A stretch of DNA of 64,000 bases from Butyricicoccus pullicaecorum DSM 23266 (lineage in GTDB: Bacteria > Bacillota > Clostridia > Oscillospirales > Butyricicoccaceae), in assembly GCF_900167005.1 (NCBI RefSeq), contig NZ_FUXW01000001.1, positions 620,001 through 684,000 on the forward strand, written 5' to 3'. Below are positions 8,804 through 17,560 of this stretch, one piece after another. How positions within the stretch are numbered: the stretch's first letter is position 1; every line of letters starts with the position of its first letter. The notes under the pieces are model-generated. The model had not been told where the DNA came from, did no database searches, and was given only the letters and a program-made list of their open reading frames with translations. The position numbers and the translations under genes are program-made.

Positions 8804-9415
8804 ATGGAACAGATTATTCAGGCCGTATTGGACGCGATCCCTCGTGCCGGACTGGTTGAAGTTGAGGTATCCGCGCGTCACGTTCATCTGACGCGCGAAC
8901 ACCTTGAGATTTTGTTTGGAAAGGGTGCGGAGCTGACGCCCAAGCGTCCGCTTTCGCAGCCCGGACAGTTTTTGTCCGAGGAGCGCGTGACGCTGATCGG
9001 CCCCAAGGGCCGCAAGGAGCGCACCGCGATTCTGGGGCCGATCCGTCCGGCCACACAGGTCGAGCTGTCCAAGAGCGACTGTGTCGAGCTGGGTGTCAAA
9101 GCACCGGTACGTGAGTCGGGTGACGTCGCAGGTTCGGGTTCGATTTCGATTGAAGGCCCCTGCGGCTCGATCAAGATTGCAGAAGGCGCAATCATTGCCC
9201 ACAATCATGTACACTTGACCCCAGAGGTTGCGCGCATTATGGGCGTTACCGACAAGCAGCGCGTAAGCGTAGAGGTGTTCACCGAACGACCGGTTACCTT
9301 CCGTGATGTCATCATCCGCGTCAGCGAAAAGTTCAGCTGCCGGATGCACATTGACTTTGACGAGGCCAACGCGGCACTGGTGAGCGGATTTACGCTTGGA
9401 AAAATCATTAAATAA
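8804..9415 (+). CDS. pduL: Phosphotransacylase PduL (EutD role)
   Basis: PduL (203 aa) converts acetyl-CoA and phosphate to acetyl-phosphate, recycling CoA inside the shell; acetyl-phosphate then yields ATP through acetate kinase. Two beta-barrel halves carry the zinc-binding His motifs VSARHVHLTREHL near the start and IIAHNHVHLTPEVA in the middle, with LGPIRPATQVELS between. The N-terminal helix (MEQIIQAVLDAIPR) resembles a targeting peptide. ATG 8804 lies 7 bases after AGGGGG; an in-frame TTG at 8798 is too close. It replaces the unrelated Pta-type EutD of enteric bacteria. Confidence 0.95.
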   Translation: MEQIIQAVLDAIPRAGLVEVEVSARHVHLTREHLEILFGKGAELTPKRPLSQPGQFLSEERVTLIGPKGRKERTAILGPIRPATQVELSKSDCVELGVKAPVRESGDVAGSGSISIEGPCGSIKIAEGAIIAHNHVHLTPEVARIMGVTDKQRVSVEVFTERPVTFRDVIIRVSEKFSCRMHIDFDEANAALVSGFTLGKIIK

Positions 9416-9445
9416 CGCCCAAATTCAGTAAAGGATGCAAGACTT

Positions 9446-10267
9446 ATGATGGATCTCGAACGTGTAAACGCGTATATGGAGCGCGTAAAAGCTTCTGAAA
9501 CCCAGACGTTCAAGCCGGTGAGCGACAAGCTCAAGGTAGGACTCGATCTGGGTACGGCATATATTGTACTGGTCGTGCTGGACGAAGAGAACAACCCGGT
9601 TGCCTGTGAAAAGCAGGCGGCATCGGTGCTCAAGGACGGCGTGGTGGTGGACTATTCGGGTGCGCTGCGCATCGTGCGTGAGCTTAAGGAGAAGCTGGAA
9701 GCCCGGCTTTCCGGACTGGAGCTTTTGAACTGTGCGATCGCCATGCCGGCCGGAACCGAATCCAGTGCACGTACCCATCAGTATGTCGCAGAGGGAGCCG
9801 GATTCGAGGTCACAAACGTGCTCGACGAGCCGAGCGCAGCCAACTCCATCTATCAGATTGATGACGGTGTGGTTGTGGACATCGGCGGCGGCACGACCGG
9901 CCTTGCCATCCTCAAGGACGGCAAAGTCGTCCAGATTGAGGACGAGCCGACCGGCGGCACCCATGTGACGCTGGTTCTGGCCGGAAATTATCATATTCCT
10001 TTTGCTGAGGCTGAACAGATCAAGCAGGACTACAAGCGTCATCGTGAGATTCTGCCGGTTGTTCGACCGGTGGTGGAAAAAATGGCCAGCATCGTGGGAC
10101 GGTACATCAACCGGGATGAGATCGACACCATTTATCTGTGCGGCGGTACCTGCTGCCTGACCGGAATCGAGCAGATTTTTGAAAAGCAGACCGGTATCCG
10201 CACGATCAAACCCGCCGACCCGTTCTTGGTAACGCCGGCAGGCATCGCGATGAACTGTAAGATTTGA
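9446..10267 (+). CDS. eutJ: Ethanolamine utilisation chaperone-like protein EutJ
   Basis: EutJ (273 aa) has an actin/Hsp70-type ATPase fold. Visible motifs are phosphate-1 KVGLDLGTAYIVLVVLDEE, phosphate-2 GVVVDIGGGTTGLAIL and the adenosine motif IYLCGGTCCLTGIEQIF; NVLDEPSAANSIYQI sits between them. There is no substrate-binding domain. The role is thought to be assembly or chaperoning of compartment proteins but is not settled. AAAGGAT precedes the ATG. It lies 30 bases after pduL and leads to the unknown gene at 10301. Confidence 0.93.
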   Translation: MMDLERVNAYMERVKASETQTFKPVSDKLKVGLDLGTAYIVLVVLDEENNPVACEKQAASVLKDGVVVDYSGALRIVRELKEKLEARLSGLELLNCAIAMPAGTESSARTHQYVAEGAGFEVTNVLDEPSAANSIYQIDDGVVVDIGGGTTGLAILKDGKVVQIEDEPTGGTHVTLVLAGNYHIPFAEAEQIKQDYKRHREILPVVRPVVEKMASIVGRYINRDEIDTIYLCGGTCCLTGIEQIFEKQTGIRTIKPADPFLVTPAGIAMNCKI

Positions 10268-10300
10268 TCCCATCAAAAATACAGAAAGGAGGGAAGAGAG

Positions 10301-11047
10301 GTGGATTTTAACCAGTTGGTAGAGGAGATTGTGGCACGGGTCGCAGCCAAGATCGAAGCGGAATCGGCTCCGGTCGCGGCTCAAGTGGATTCCGGAAAGC
10401 CCAAGCTGCTCATCCTGACCCAGGAACACGGTACGCTGTGTCATCAGATGTTGGAAAGCCCGCGGCTTGCCGAATATTATCAAACCGAATGTGCCCTGCT
10501 TCAGGATTACCAGTGTGCGCTTGAGTCGTATGAGGCGGTCATTCTGTTCGGATTGGACTTGGAACTGATGGGTCGACTGAGCGGCGGCCTGTGTGAGACA
10601 CCGGCTTCCCGATTGGCACAGAAGGCGCTGCTCCTGGGCAAGAAGGTATTCGTGCCGCAGGAGACCGTAGAGCTTTTAAAGTATGCGGACAGCGCACCGG
10701 CAGCCTACTACCAGCATCTGTATGGTCAGCTGACGCTCCTGCAGCAGGCCGGTATGACCATTTGCCCGCTTGGTAACCTGGAAGAGGCGATTCTGTCGGG
10801 CGAATGCGCACCGGCAGTTAAGCCGCCTGCACCGGTCGAGGTGATTCAGGTTCCGACTGCGGCACCGGCAGCCCCGGCGGCATCGGGTGACTGTGCACGG
10901 ATTGATAAGCGCATCGTAACCGAGCGCGATGTCAACGCGGTGTACAAGCGCGGCATGACGACCGTATATGTATGCCAAAAGGCGATCATCACCGATCTGG
11001 CGCGTGAATATGCACAGGCGCGTGGTGTTGAGATCGTACGAGACTGA
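10301..11047 (+). CDS. Eut operon protein of unknown function (eut_hyp family)
   Basis: This 248-residue protein has no clear catalytic motif. Residues 1-20 (MDFNQLVEEIVARVAAKIEA) form an amphipathic helix like known encapsulation peptides. Residues 33-165 look like a Rossmann- or flavodoxin-like alpha/beta fold (PKLLILTQEHG, YEAVILFGLDLELMGRLSGG, LLLGKKVFVP). An Ala/Pro-rich linker around 175-200 leads to a small end domain (KRIVTERDVNAVYKRGMTTV). A protein of this shape is known from non-proteobacterial eut operons (family TIGR02536, as I recall it) without assigned function. GTG start behind AAAGGAGGG. Confidence 0.75.
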   Translation: MDFNQLVEEIVARVAAKIEAESAPVAAQVDSGKPKLLILTQEHGTLCHQMLESPRLAEYYQTECALLQDYQCALESYEAVILFGLDLELMGRLSGGLCETPASRLAQKALLLGKKVFVPQETVELLKYADSAPAAYYQHLYGQLTLLQQAGMTICPLGNLEEAILSGECAPAVKPPAPVEVIQVPTAAPAAPAASGDCARIDKRIVTERDVNAVYKRGMTTVYVCQKAIITDLAREYAQARGVEIVRD

Positions 11048-11065
11048 CGAATAGGTGGAATTGAC

Positions 11066-11350
11066 ATGAAAGTTGCAAAGGTGATCGGCAATATCTGGTC
11101 GACCCGTAAAGATGAAAAACTCAGAAGCTATAAGCTGCTGGTCGTCCAACCCATCAATTTGCTGACAGGTGCAAAGGAAGCAGCGCCGATTATCGCAGCC
11201 GATACCATCGGCGCCGGCGTGGGCGAGACCGTCATTTATGTTGGCGGCAGCTCGGCGCGCAGTGCAGCGGGTGATATGAGCGTGCCGGTCGATGCAACTG
11301 TGGTCGGCATCGTCGACGACCAGGAGCTCCACCCGGAAGTATTGGAGTAA
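11066..11350 (+). CDS. eutN: Microcompartment vertex protein EutN (BMC-P)
   Basis: This 94-residue protein belongs to the EutN/CcmL family, whose pentamers close the corners of the shell. It starts MKVAKVIGNIWSTRKDEKL and has YKLLVVQPIN, AADTIGAGVGETVIYVGGSSA and DATVVGIVDD, all standard for the family. AGGTGG precedes the ATG. Only one vertex protein is present in the visible operon. Confidence 0.96.
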   Translation: MKVAKVIGNIWSTRKDEKLRSYKLLVVQPINLLTGAKEAAPIIAADTIGAGVGETVIYVGGSSARSAAGDMSVPVDATVVGIVDDQELHPEVLE

Positions 11351-11365
11351 GGTGGTGAAGGATCA

Positions 11366-12724
11366 ATGAATCTGCTGGATGCGATCCGGGAGGCAGGTAT
11401 TGTCGGTGCCGGCGGCGCGGGATTTCCCACGCATGTCAAACTGAAGGCAAAAGCCGAATGGTTTATCGTAAACGCGGCCGAATGTGAGCCGCTGATCGAG
11501 ACCGACAAATATCTCTGCCGTACATACGCCGACCGCATTGTCGCGGCGGCTGTGATCGTAGCCGGACATTTGCAGGCCGAACATACGGTGATTGCGCTCA
11601 AGAAGAAGTACCGTGCCGAGATCGATGCGCTGCGTGCAGCCATCGACAAGGCCGGTGCGGCGATTGAAATTTGCGAGATGGGTGTATTTTACCCGGCAGG
11701 CGACGAACAGACCATGGTGCAGTTCGTCACCGGCAAGACCGTACCCGAACGCGGATTGCCGCTCGATGTGGGTGCGGTGGTGGATAACGTTGGCACCCTG
11801 CTGGGCATCTACGATGCCATGACAGAGGGCAAGAGCGTTTCGTCCAAGTACCTGTCGGTTGTCGGCGAGGTACGGGAGCCGATCATGATCCATACCCCGA
11901 TCGGTACCCCAATCACCCAGTGTATCGAGGCGGCAAAGCCGCACTTGACCGATTATGCAGTCATTGTCGGTGGACCGATGATGGGTCGGGTATTGTCCGA
12001 CCGGGAGGCCATCCGCAATGCAGTCGTGACCAAGACGACGGGCAACCTGATCGTACTGCCGCGCGATCATTATCTGATCACCCGTGCAGGCCGTCCCATG
12101 GAGCGCATTCGCGCACAGGCGCGGACGGCGTGCATTCAGTGTCGGATGTGTACCGATCTGTGCCCGCGTTATCAAATCGGACACCAGATTCGTCCGCACA
12201 TGGTCATGCGCAACCTGTATCGCGAACAGATGATTTCGTCGAACGAAGAATTTCTCCGCGCCTTTGGCGATGCGGCAAACTGCTGCAGCTGCGGCGTGTG
12301 CGAGATGTTTGCCTGCCCGATGGGATTGTCGCCGCGTAAGGTCAACGAGTACATGAAGGGTGCGCTGCGTGAGCGCGGTTTGCAGCCCGAGCGAAACATG
12401 AAGCCCGAGGCGCGTCCAGAGCTGGATATGCGCCGCATCCCGACCGAGCGATTGATCGCACGGCTGGGACTGAGTGCATACAGCGGTCTGCACGCGCATA
12501 CCTGTATCGAACTGTCTCCGGACGAAGTATTCGTGCCGTTTGCACAGCACATCGGCAAGCCGGCGCAGCCGGTCTGCAAGGCAGGCGATACGGTAAACAA
12601 GGGCGATTTGATCGCACAGGCGGCGGAAGGAGCACTTTCTGCCAACATACACGCCGGTATTACAGGCGTAATCACTGAAGTAAGCGCTGCCGGAGCACGG
12701 ATTTCCGGCAGGAAGGAGGGGTAA
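11366..12724 (+). CDS. pduS: PduS-like cobalamin reductase / RnfC-like iron-sulfur protein
   Basis: This 452-residue protein resembles PduS and RnfC: an N-terminal flavin/NADH-binding part (GIVGAGGAGFPTHVKL, then NAAECEPLIETDKYL), an SLBB segment, and two 4Fe-4S motifs at residues 256-266 (CIQCRMCTDLC) and about 306-317 (CCSCGVCEMFAC). The C terminus has a hybrid-motif or biotinyl-like fold (AGDTVNKGDLIAQ). PduS reduces cob(III)alamin for the adenosyltransferase, so here it probably supplies cob(I)alamin to EutT. The gene after it is PduT-like, and the two partner in Pdu compartments. It starts 15 bases after eutN. Confidence 0.88.
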   Translation: MNLLDAIREAGIVGAGGAGFPTHVKLKAKAEWFIVNAAECEPLIETDKYLCRTYADRIVAAAVIVAGHLQAEHTVIALKKKYRAEIDALRAAIDKAGAAIEICEMGVFYPAGDEQTMVQFVTGKTVPERGLPLDVGAVVDNVGTLLGIYDAMTEGKSVSSKYLSVVGEVREPIMIHTPIGTPITQCIEAAKPHLTDYAVIVGGPMMGRVLSDREAIRNAVVTKTTGNLIVLPRDHYLITRAGRPMERIRAQARTACIQCRMCTDLCPRYQIGHQIRPHMVMRNLYREQMISSNEEFLRAFGDAANCCSCGVCEMFACPMGLSPRKVNEYMKGALRERGLQPERNMKPEARPELDMRRIPTERLIARLGLSAYSGLHAHTCIELSPDEVFVPFAQHIGKPAQPVCKAGDTVNKGDLIAQAAEGALSANIHAGITGVITEVSAAGARISGRKEG

Positions 12725-12727
12725 ACG

Positions 12728-13267
12728 GTGGCAACTGCGATTGGTATGGTCGAGCTGACCAGCATTGCCCGCGGTATTGAGACCTGTGACTATATGGTCA
12801 AGGCGGCGCAGGTAGATCTGCTGCGTTCGAGCACTGTTTGCCCGGGCAAGTACATGATTATTGTCGGCGGCGAGACCGGCGACGTACGTGCGGCGATGGC
12901 GGAGGGGATCAAGCGCGGCGGTGAGCTCGTTGTAGACACGCTGATGCTTCCCAACGTGCATGAACAGCTGATCCCGGCGATCAGCATGACCAACCAGGTC
13001 GATGTGCGCGGCGCGGTCGGCGTACTGGAATTTTACTCGATTGCTTCGGCAATCATCGCGGCGGATGTAGCAGCCAAGGCAGCCAACATCACGCTCATTG
13101 AGGTGCGTACCGGATACGCAATAGGGGGAAAGGGTTTTGTAACCCTGACCGGCGATGTCGGAGCGGTACGTGCAGCAGTGGAAGCGGCGCGAAAGGATGC
13201 AGAATTGCTTGTTGAGACCACGGTCATCCCGCGGCCGGACAAGAAGCTGTTCGACGCGCTGCTGTAA
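12728..13267 (+). CDS. pduT: PduT-like tandem BMC shell protein with Cys38
   Basis: This 179-residue protein has two BMC domains (1-90 starting TAIGMVELTSIARGIETCD, and 95-179 starting GAVGVLEFYSIASAI). The first has Cys at residue 38 in STVCPGKY. In PduT three copies of Cys38 bind one 4Fe-4S cluster at the trimer pore, so the same electron relay through the shell is likely. The stop of the PduS-like gene lies four bases upstream. GTG start behind AAGGAGGGG. The pairing suggests electrons pass between cytosol and PduS through the shell wall. Confidence 0.9.
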   Translation: MATAIGMVELTSIARGIETCDYMVKAAQVDLLRSSTVCPGKYMIIVGGETGDVRAAMAEGIKRGGELVVDTLMLPNVHEQLIPAISMTNQVDVRGAVGVLEFYSIASAIIAADVAAKAANITLIEVRTGYAIGGKGFVTLTGDVGAVRAAVEAARKDAELLVETTVIPRPDKKLFDALL

Positions 13268-13305
13268 CAGATGTGCAGTCCCAGAAAAAAGAAGGAGGAA
13301 CACAC

Positions 13306-14496
13306 ATGAGCGTATTCACCGAAAGTTTGCAAGCCTGGATTTCCGGTCTTTCGATCAACTCTGTCATCATGATGATCATGATGATCTTTATGCTGGTCGG
13401 TGCAGTCGATAAGATTCTCGGTAACAAGTTCGGTTACGGAGAAGAATTTGAAAACGGTTTTAATGCAATCGGTGCGCTGGCACTGTCCATGGCAGGCGTT
13501 GTTGCTGCAGCTCCTGTCCTGTCGACCGTGCTCGGCCCCATCCTCAAGCCTCTCTACACCGCAATCGGCGCGGATGCTTCCATGTTCGCAACCACGCTGC
13601 TCGCATGTGATATGGGCGGCTATCCGCTGGCTATGGAGCTGGCAGCAGATCCTGCAATCGGTAACTTTGCAGGTCTGATTCTGGGCACCATGATGGGCCC
13701 GACCATCGTATTCACCATCCCCGTTGCACTGGGTATCATCAAGAAGGAAGACCGCTCCTACCTGGGCGCAGGCGTTCTGGCTGGTATGATCACCATTCCG
13801 ATCGGCTGTATCGTCGGCGGTCTGGCCATGAACATGACCGAGTACAAGATGGACATTGGTCGCATCCTGATCAACCTCGTGCCCGTTATCGTGATCGCAG
13901 CGCTGATCGTTCTTGGTCTGTGGTTTGCACCGGCTAAGATGATCGCTGGCTTTAACGTATTCGGCGCAGGCGTTACCATCGTTATCACCGCGCTGACTGC
14001 AATCGCAGTCTTCCAGCAGATCACCGGTATTTACTTCCCGCTGTTCGACGTTATGTCCATCAAGGACGAAGTCACCGGTATCTCTCCGCTGGACTCCGGC
14101 CTTCTGGTTTGCGGACAGATCGGTATCGTACTGATCGGTGCGTTCCCGATGGTCAAGTGGATCACCAGAACCTTTGGCGGCGTCCTGAATAAGGTTGGCG
14201 CAGCACTGGGCATGAACGAGACTGGTTCTGCTGGTCTGGTTGCAACGCTGGCAAACAACATCGCAATGTTTAACATCATGGGCGAGATGAACCCGAAGGG
14301 CAAGATCCTGAACGTTGCATTTGCAGTTTCCGCTGCATTCGTATTCGGCGATCACCTGGGCTTCACCGCAGGTGTTGAGCAGCAGATGGTATTCCCGGTT
14401 ATTCTGGGCAAGCTGGTTGCTGGTATCACCGCTCTGATTCTGGCGAACGTTCTGGCACCCAAGCTGCTGAGCAAGATCGAGAGCGCGGACAAGTAA
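13306..14496 (+). CDS. eutH: Ethanolamine transporter EutH
   Basis: EutH (396 aa) is an inner-membrane transporter for ethanolamine, needed when the substrate is scarce or the pH is low. About ten hydrophobic segments are visible. Family segments include VDKILGNKFGYGEEFENGFN, LLACDMGGYPLAMELA, ILGTMMGPTIVFTIPVALG and FVFGDHLGFTAGVE. I chose ATG 13306 because GAAGGAGG lies just upstream; an earlier in-frame ATG at 13273 has no ribosome site and would place a charged tail before the first helix. Confidence 0.96.
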   Translation: MSVFTESLQAWISGLSINSVIMMIMMIFMLVGAVDKILGNKFGYGEEFENGFNAIGALALSMAGVVAAAPVLSTVLGPILKPLYTAIGADASMFATTLLACDMGGYPLAMELAADPAIGNFAGLILGTMMGPTIVFTIPVALGIIKKEDRSYLGAGVLAGMITIPIGCIVGGLAMNMTEYKMDIGRILINLVPVIVIAALIVLGLWFAPAKMIAGFNVFGAGVTIVITALTAIAVFQQITGIYFPLFDVMSIKDEVTGISPLDSGLLVCGQIGIVLIGAFPMVKWITRTFGGVLNKVGAALGMNETGSAGLVATLANNIAMFNIMGEMNPKGKILNVAFAVSAAFVFGDHLGFTAGVEQQMVFPVILGKLVAGITALILANVLAPKLLSKIESADK

Positions 14497-14515
14497 GAAA
14501 GGATTTGGACGTACT

Positions 14516-14953
14516 ATGAATATCAGTGAATCCTTAATCCGCGACATTGTCGAGCGCGTGCTGCGCGAGGCAGTCGAATCGGAAAAGGCTCCGTTTGAAA
14601 AGCATGTCGACCCGAGCGGTATCATCGGCATCAAGACGTCTACGGTCAAGTGCGAACCGTTCGAGCAGGACGGCGTTGCGCTGAAGGATCTGGTGACGCT
14701 CGAAGAGGCACCGCGTATGGGCGCAGGCGTGATGGAGCTTGACCACACGAGCTTTGAGTGGACTCTGACTTATGATGAGTACGATATGGTCATCGAAGGC
14801 GAGCTGGAGATTGAGATTGACGGACGTATTGTCCGCGGCGGCCCGGGTGATATCATTTATATCCCCAAGGGAAGCCACATCCACTTCCAGACCCCGACCT
14901 TTACCCGCTATGCGTACTTTGTCTATCCTGCAAACTGGCAGGAGCTGACCTGA
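14516..14953 (+). CDS. eutQ: EutQ-like cupin protein
   Basis: This 145-residue protein has an N-terminal helix (ISESLIRDIVERVLREAV) resembling a targeting peptide and a cupin barrel with EWTLTYDEYDMVIEGELEIE and GGPGDIIYIPKGSHIHFQ. EutQ of enteric bacteria is a cupin reported to have acetate-kinase-type activity; whether that holds here is not shown. It is much shorter than enteric EutQ (about 230 aa), mainly at the N terminus. It is the last gene of the operon and is followed by a strong terminator. Confidence 0.9.
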   Translation: MNISESLIRDIVERVLREAVESEKAPFEKHVDPSGIIGIKTSTVKCEPFEQDGVALKDLVTLEEAPRMGAGVMELDHTSFEWTLTYDEYDMVIEGELEIEIDGRIVRGGPGDIIYIPKGSHIHFQTPTFTRYAYFVYPANWQELT

Positions 14954-14979
14954 GTTCCGGGGGACTTGTAAGTAAGATG

Positions 14980-15017
14980 GACCTCCTTGTACTTTTTGTA
15001 CAAGGAGGTCTTTTTTT
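14980..15017 (+). terminator. Intrinsic terminator of the eut operon
   Basis: A perfect 13-bp stem (14980-14992 with 14998-15010) with a TTTTT loop is followed by seven T. It cleanly closes the eut operon in front of the gal promoter. Confidence 0.95.
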
Positions 15018-15111
15018 GCCGTAAAAATGAGCAAATCAGACAGGAAAAGATACAGATAAACGAGAGAGTAAAAAATACACAGTAAAAGTTGGGCAGAATA
15101 CCCGGAGATAT

Positions 15112-15141
15112 TTTACTAAAATATATTGCTTTTTTAGTAAA
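15112..15141 (+). promoter_or_regulatory. Inverted-repeat operator in front of galK
   Basis: A perfect 10-bp inverted repeat, TTTACTAAAA (15112-15121) and TTTTAGTAAA (15132-15141), is separated by 10 bases. The right arm lies inside the -35/-10 spacer of the galK promoter, so a bound protein would block polymerase. ACTAAA/TTTAGT arms recur in front of mglB, which points to the LacI-type regulator at 24735. Two more AGTAAAA words lie at 15067 and 15081. Confidence 0.65.
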
Positions 15142-15154
15142 GGGTTTATATAAT
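15126..15154 (+). promoter_or_regulatory. Sigma-A promoter of the galKETM operon
   Basis: TTGCTT (15126-15131), a 17-base spacer and a consensus TATAAT (15149-15154). The start codon of galK is about 55 bases downstream. Confidence 0.75.
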
Positions 15155-15212
15155 AAAAATAACAGTGGTTGTATTCATTGGAAGAACATGTGTTGAAGAG
15201 GAGACGAGAATT

Positions 15213-16499
15213 ATGAAAAGCCCAATCGCCCTGCAGCAGGATCTGCAAAACGGAGCAATCAATGCACGGCTTCAGTCTCTGTGCGGTCTGGACGGCACCG
15301 AACTGGAGGAAAAGCGTCAGCGACTGCTGCATTTGATCCAAGCATACAGTGAAAAATTTGGAACAGACGGAGAAGTATCCCTGTTTTCCAGCCCCGGACG
15401 CACCGAGATGGGCGGCAATCACACCGACCACCAGCACGGCTGCGTACTGGCAGGCCCGGTTAATCTGGATATGATGGCATGTGCCGGCGCAAACGGCACG
15501 ATGACCGCCGTCATCCACTCGGCAGGCTATCCGGCAATCGAGGTTGACCTGTCGGTTCTGACCCCGCAGGAGGATGAGCTCGGCTCGTCTGCTGCACTGG
15601 TACGCGGCATCGCAAGCCGTCTGCACGATATGGGTTACCAGATCGGCGGCTTCAATGCCTGTGTAGACTCCACCGTTCTGGGTGGTTCCGGTCTGTCCTC
15701 GTCTGCGGCTTACGAGGTGCTGATTGGCATTATTATGAATCATCTGTTCTGCGAAGATGCCATCGACGCGGTTGCCATCGCACAGATCGGCCAGTACGCG
15801 GAAAATAAGTTCTTTGGCAAGCCCTGCGGCCTGATGGATCAGCTGGCTTGTGCAGTCGGCGGTATCATCTCGATCGACTTCAACGATCCCGCCGTCCCGA
15901 TCGTCAATAAGATCAACTATGACCTGCGCTCGTCCGGTCATGTCCTGTGCATCATCGACTCGGGTGCAGACCATGCCGACCTGACCGATGAATACGCAGC
16001 CGTTTCGTCCGAAATGAAGGCTGTTGCGGCATATTTCGGCAAGCAGGTACTGCGTGAGGTCGACGAAAAGGAATTCTGGAGCAATCTGGCAGAGGTACGC
16101 AAGCAGGCTGGCGACCGTGCAGTGCTGCGTGCGATGCACTTCTTCTCGGATAACCAGCTGGCACTCAAGGAAGCGCGTGCGCTCGAGCAGGATGACTTCC
16201 AGTATTTCCTGTCGCTGGTCGATCAGTCCGGTCGTTCGTCTGCAATGCTGCTGCAGAACCTGTTCTGCACTGCACGTCCGCAGGAGCAGGCTGTACCGCT
16301 CACCATCGCACTGGCACAGCATCTGCTGGGCGGCGAGGGCGCTGTCCGCGTACACGGCGGCGGTTTTGCAGGCACCATTCAGGCTTACGTACCGGTTTCC
16401 ATGAAGGACGCATTCCGCGCTGGCATGGAAGCTGTTCTGGGCGAGGGCTGCTGCCACTTCCTGGGCATTCGCCTGGAGGGCGGCGTCGTCATCGCGTAA
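15213..16499 (+). CDS. galK: Galactokinase GalK
   Basis: GalK (428 aa) phosphorylates alpha-D-galactose to galactose-1-phosphate with ATP. GHMP-kinase motifs are present: the substrate signature SSPGRTEMGGNHTDHQHGCV (N in place of the usual G/E variants), the ATP loop VLGGSGLSSSAAYEVLIG and the late HGGGFAGTIQAYVP. ATG 15213 follows GAGGAGACGAG; an upstream in-frame GTG/ATG at 15165 lies almost on the expected transcript start and lacks a ribosome site. It is the first gene of the Leloir operon. The central sequence also has MDQLACAVGG, typical of the family. Confidence 0.95.
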   Translation: MKSPIALQQDLQNGAINARLQSLCGLDGTELEEKRQRLLHLIQAYSEKFGTDGEVSLFSSPGRTEMGGNHTDHQHGCVLAGPVNLDMMACAGANGTMTAVIHSAGYPAIEVDLSVLTPQEDELGSSAALVRGIASRLHDMGYQIGGFNACVDSTVLGGSGLSSSAAYEVLIGIIMNHLFCEDAIDAVAIAQIGQYAENKFFGKPCGLMDQLACAVGGIISIDFNDPAVPIVNKINYDLRSSGHVLCIIDSGADHADLTDEYAAVSSEMKAVAAYFGKQVLREVDEKEFWSNLAEVRKQAGDRAVLRAMHFFSDNQLALKEARALEQDDFQYFLSLVDQSGRSSAMLLQNLFCTARPQEQAVPLTIALAQHLLGGEGAVRVHGGGFAGTIQAYVPVSMKDAFRAGMEAVLGEGCCHFLGIRLEGGVVIA

Positions 16500-16553
16500 G
16501 TAACATATAGGGTTTTGTTGGTTTGATCGTTTTTTTAGGGGAGGTTTTCTATC

Positions 16554-17543
16554 ATGTCTATTTTGGTTTTAGGCGGTGCTGGTTACATCGGTTCGCATAC
16601 CGCACGCGCATTGGTTGATGCAGGTCATGACGTTGTCGTTGCCGACAATCTGGAAACTGGTTTCCGCGCAGCCGTTCCTGCAAAGGCACGTTTCTATGAG
16701 GGTGATATCCGTGACCGCGCTTTTGTCGATCATGTATTTGACAGCGAGAAGATCGACGGTGTTATCCACTTCGCAGCAAACTCGCAGGTTGGCGAGAGCA
16801 TGCGCGACCCGCTCAAGTATTATGACAACAACCTGAGCGGTACCAAGACCCTGCTCGAGAGCATGGTTGCACACAATGTACTCAAGATCGTATTCTCGTC
16901 CACTGCAGCGACCTACGGTGAGCCCGAGCGCGTGCCGATCCTGGAGACCGACCGCACCGAGCCGACCAACTGCTACGGTGAGACCAAGCTGTCGATGGAA
17001 AAGATGATGAAGTGGGTGTCTGTCGCACACGGCCTGCGCTTTGTTGCACTGCGCTACTTTAACGCCTGCGGCGCACATCCGGACGGCACGATCGGTGAGG
17101 CACACAACCCGGAAACCCATCTGATTCCGCTCATCCTGCAGGTTCCGAACGGTCAGCGTGAAGCAATCTCGATCTTCGGCAATGACTATCCGACACCCGA
17201 CGGCACTTGCATCCGTGACTATATCCATGTCTGCGACCTGGCACAGGCGCACATCCTGGCACTGGAATACCTGATGAACGGCGGCGAAAACAATGTATTC
17301 AACCTTGGCAACGGCGTTGGCTTCTCGGTTAAGGAAGTCATCGACGAGGCACGCCGCGTGACCGGTCATCCGATTCCGGCCAAGGAAGAGGCACGCCGCG
17401 CAGGCGACCCGGCACAGCTGATCGCATCGAGCGAAAAGGCCAAGACCGTACTGGGCTGGAAGCCGGAATATGATGATCTGAACACCATCATCAAGACCGC
17501 TTGGGATTGGCACAGCAAGCATCCGCACGGATATGCGGACTGA
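16554..17543 (+). CDS. galE: UDP-glucose 4-epimerase GalE
   Basis: GalE (329 aa) interconverts UDP-galactose and UDP-glucose. It is an extended short-chain dehydrogenase: NAD loop LVLGGAGYIGSHTARALVDA, catalytic Ser region FSSTAATYGEP, and the YxxxK pair in NCYGETKLSMEKM. FNLGNGVGFSVKEVI and GDPAQLIASSEKAK are further family segments. GGGGAGG precedes the ATG. It lies 54 bases after galK and 17 before galT. Confidence 0.97.
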   Translation: MSILVLGGAGYIGSHTARALVDAGHDVVVADNLETGFRAAVPAKARFYEGDIRDRAFVDHVFDSEKIDGVIHFAANSQVGESMRDPLKYYDNNLSGTKTLLESMVAHNVLKIVFSSTAATYGEPERVPILETDRTEPTNCYGETKLSMEKMMKWVSVAHGLRFVALRYFNACGAHPDGTIGEAHNPETHLIPLILQVPNGQREAISIFGNDYPTPDGTCIRDYIHVCDLAQAHILALEYLMNGGENNVFNLGNGVGFSVKEVIDEARRVTGHPIPAKEEARRAGDPAQLIASSEKAKTVLGWKPEYDDLNTIIKTAWDWHSKHPHGYAD

Positions 17544-17560
17544 GAGGGAGGCACACGGAC

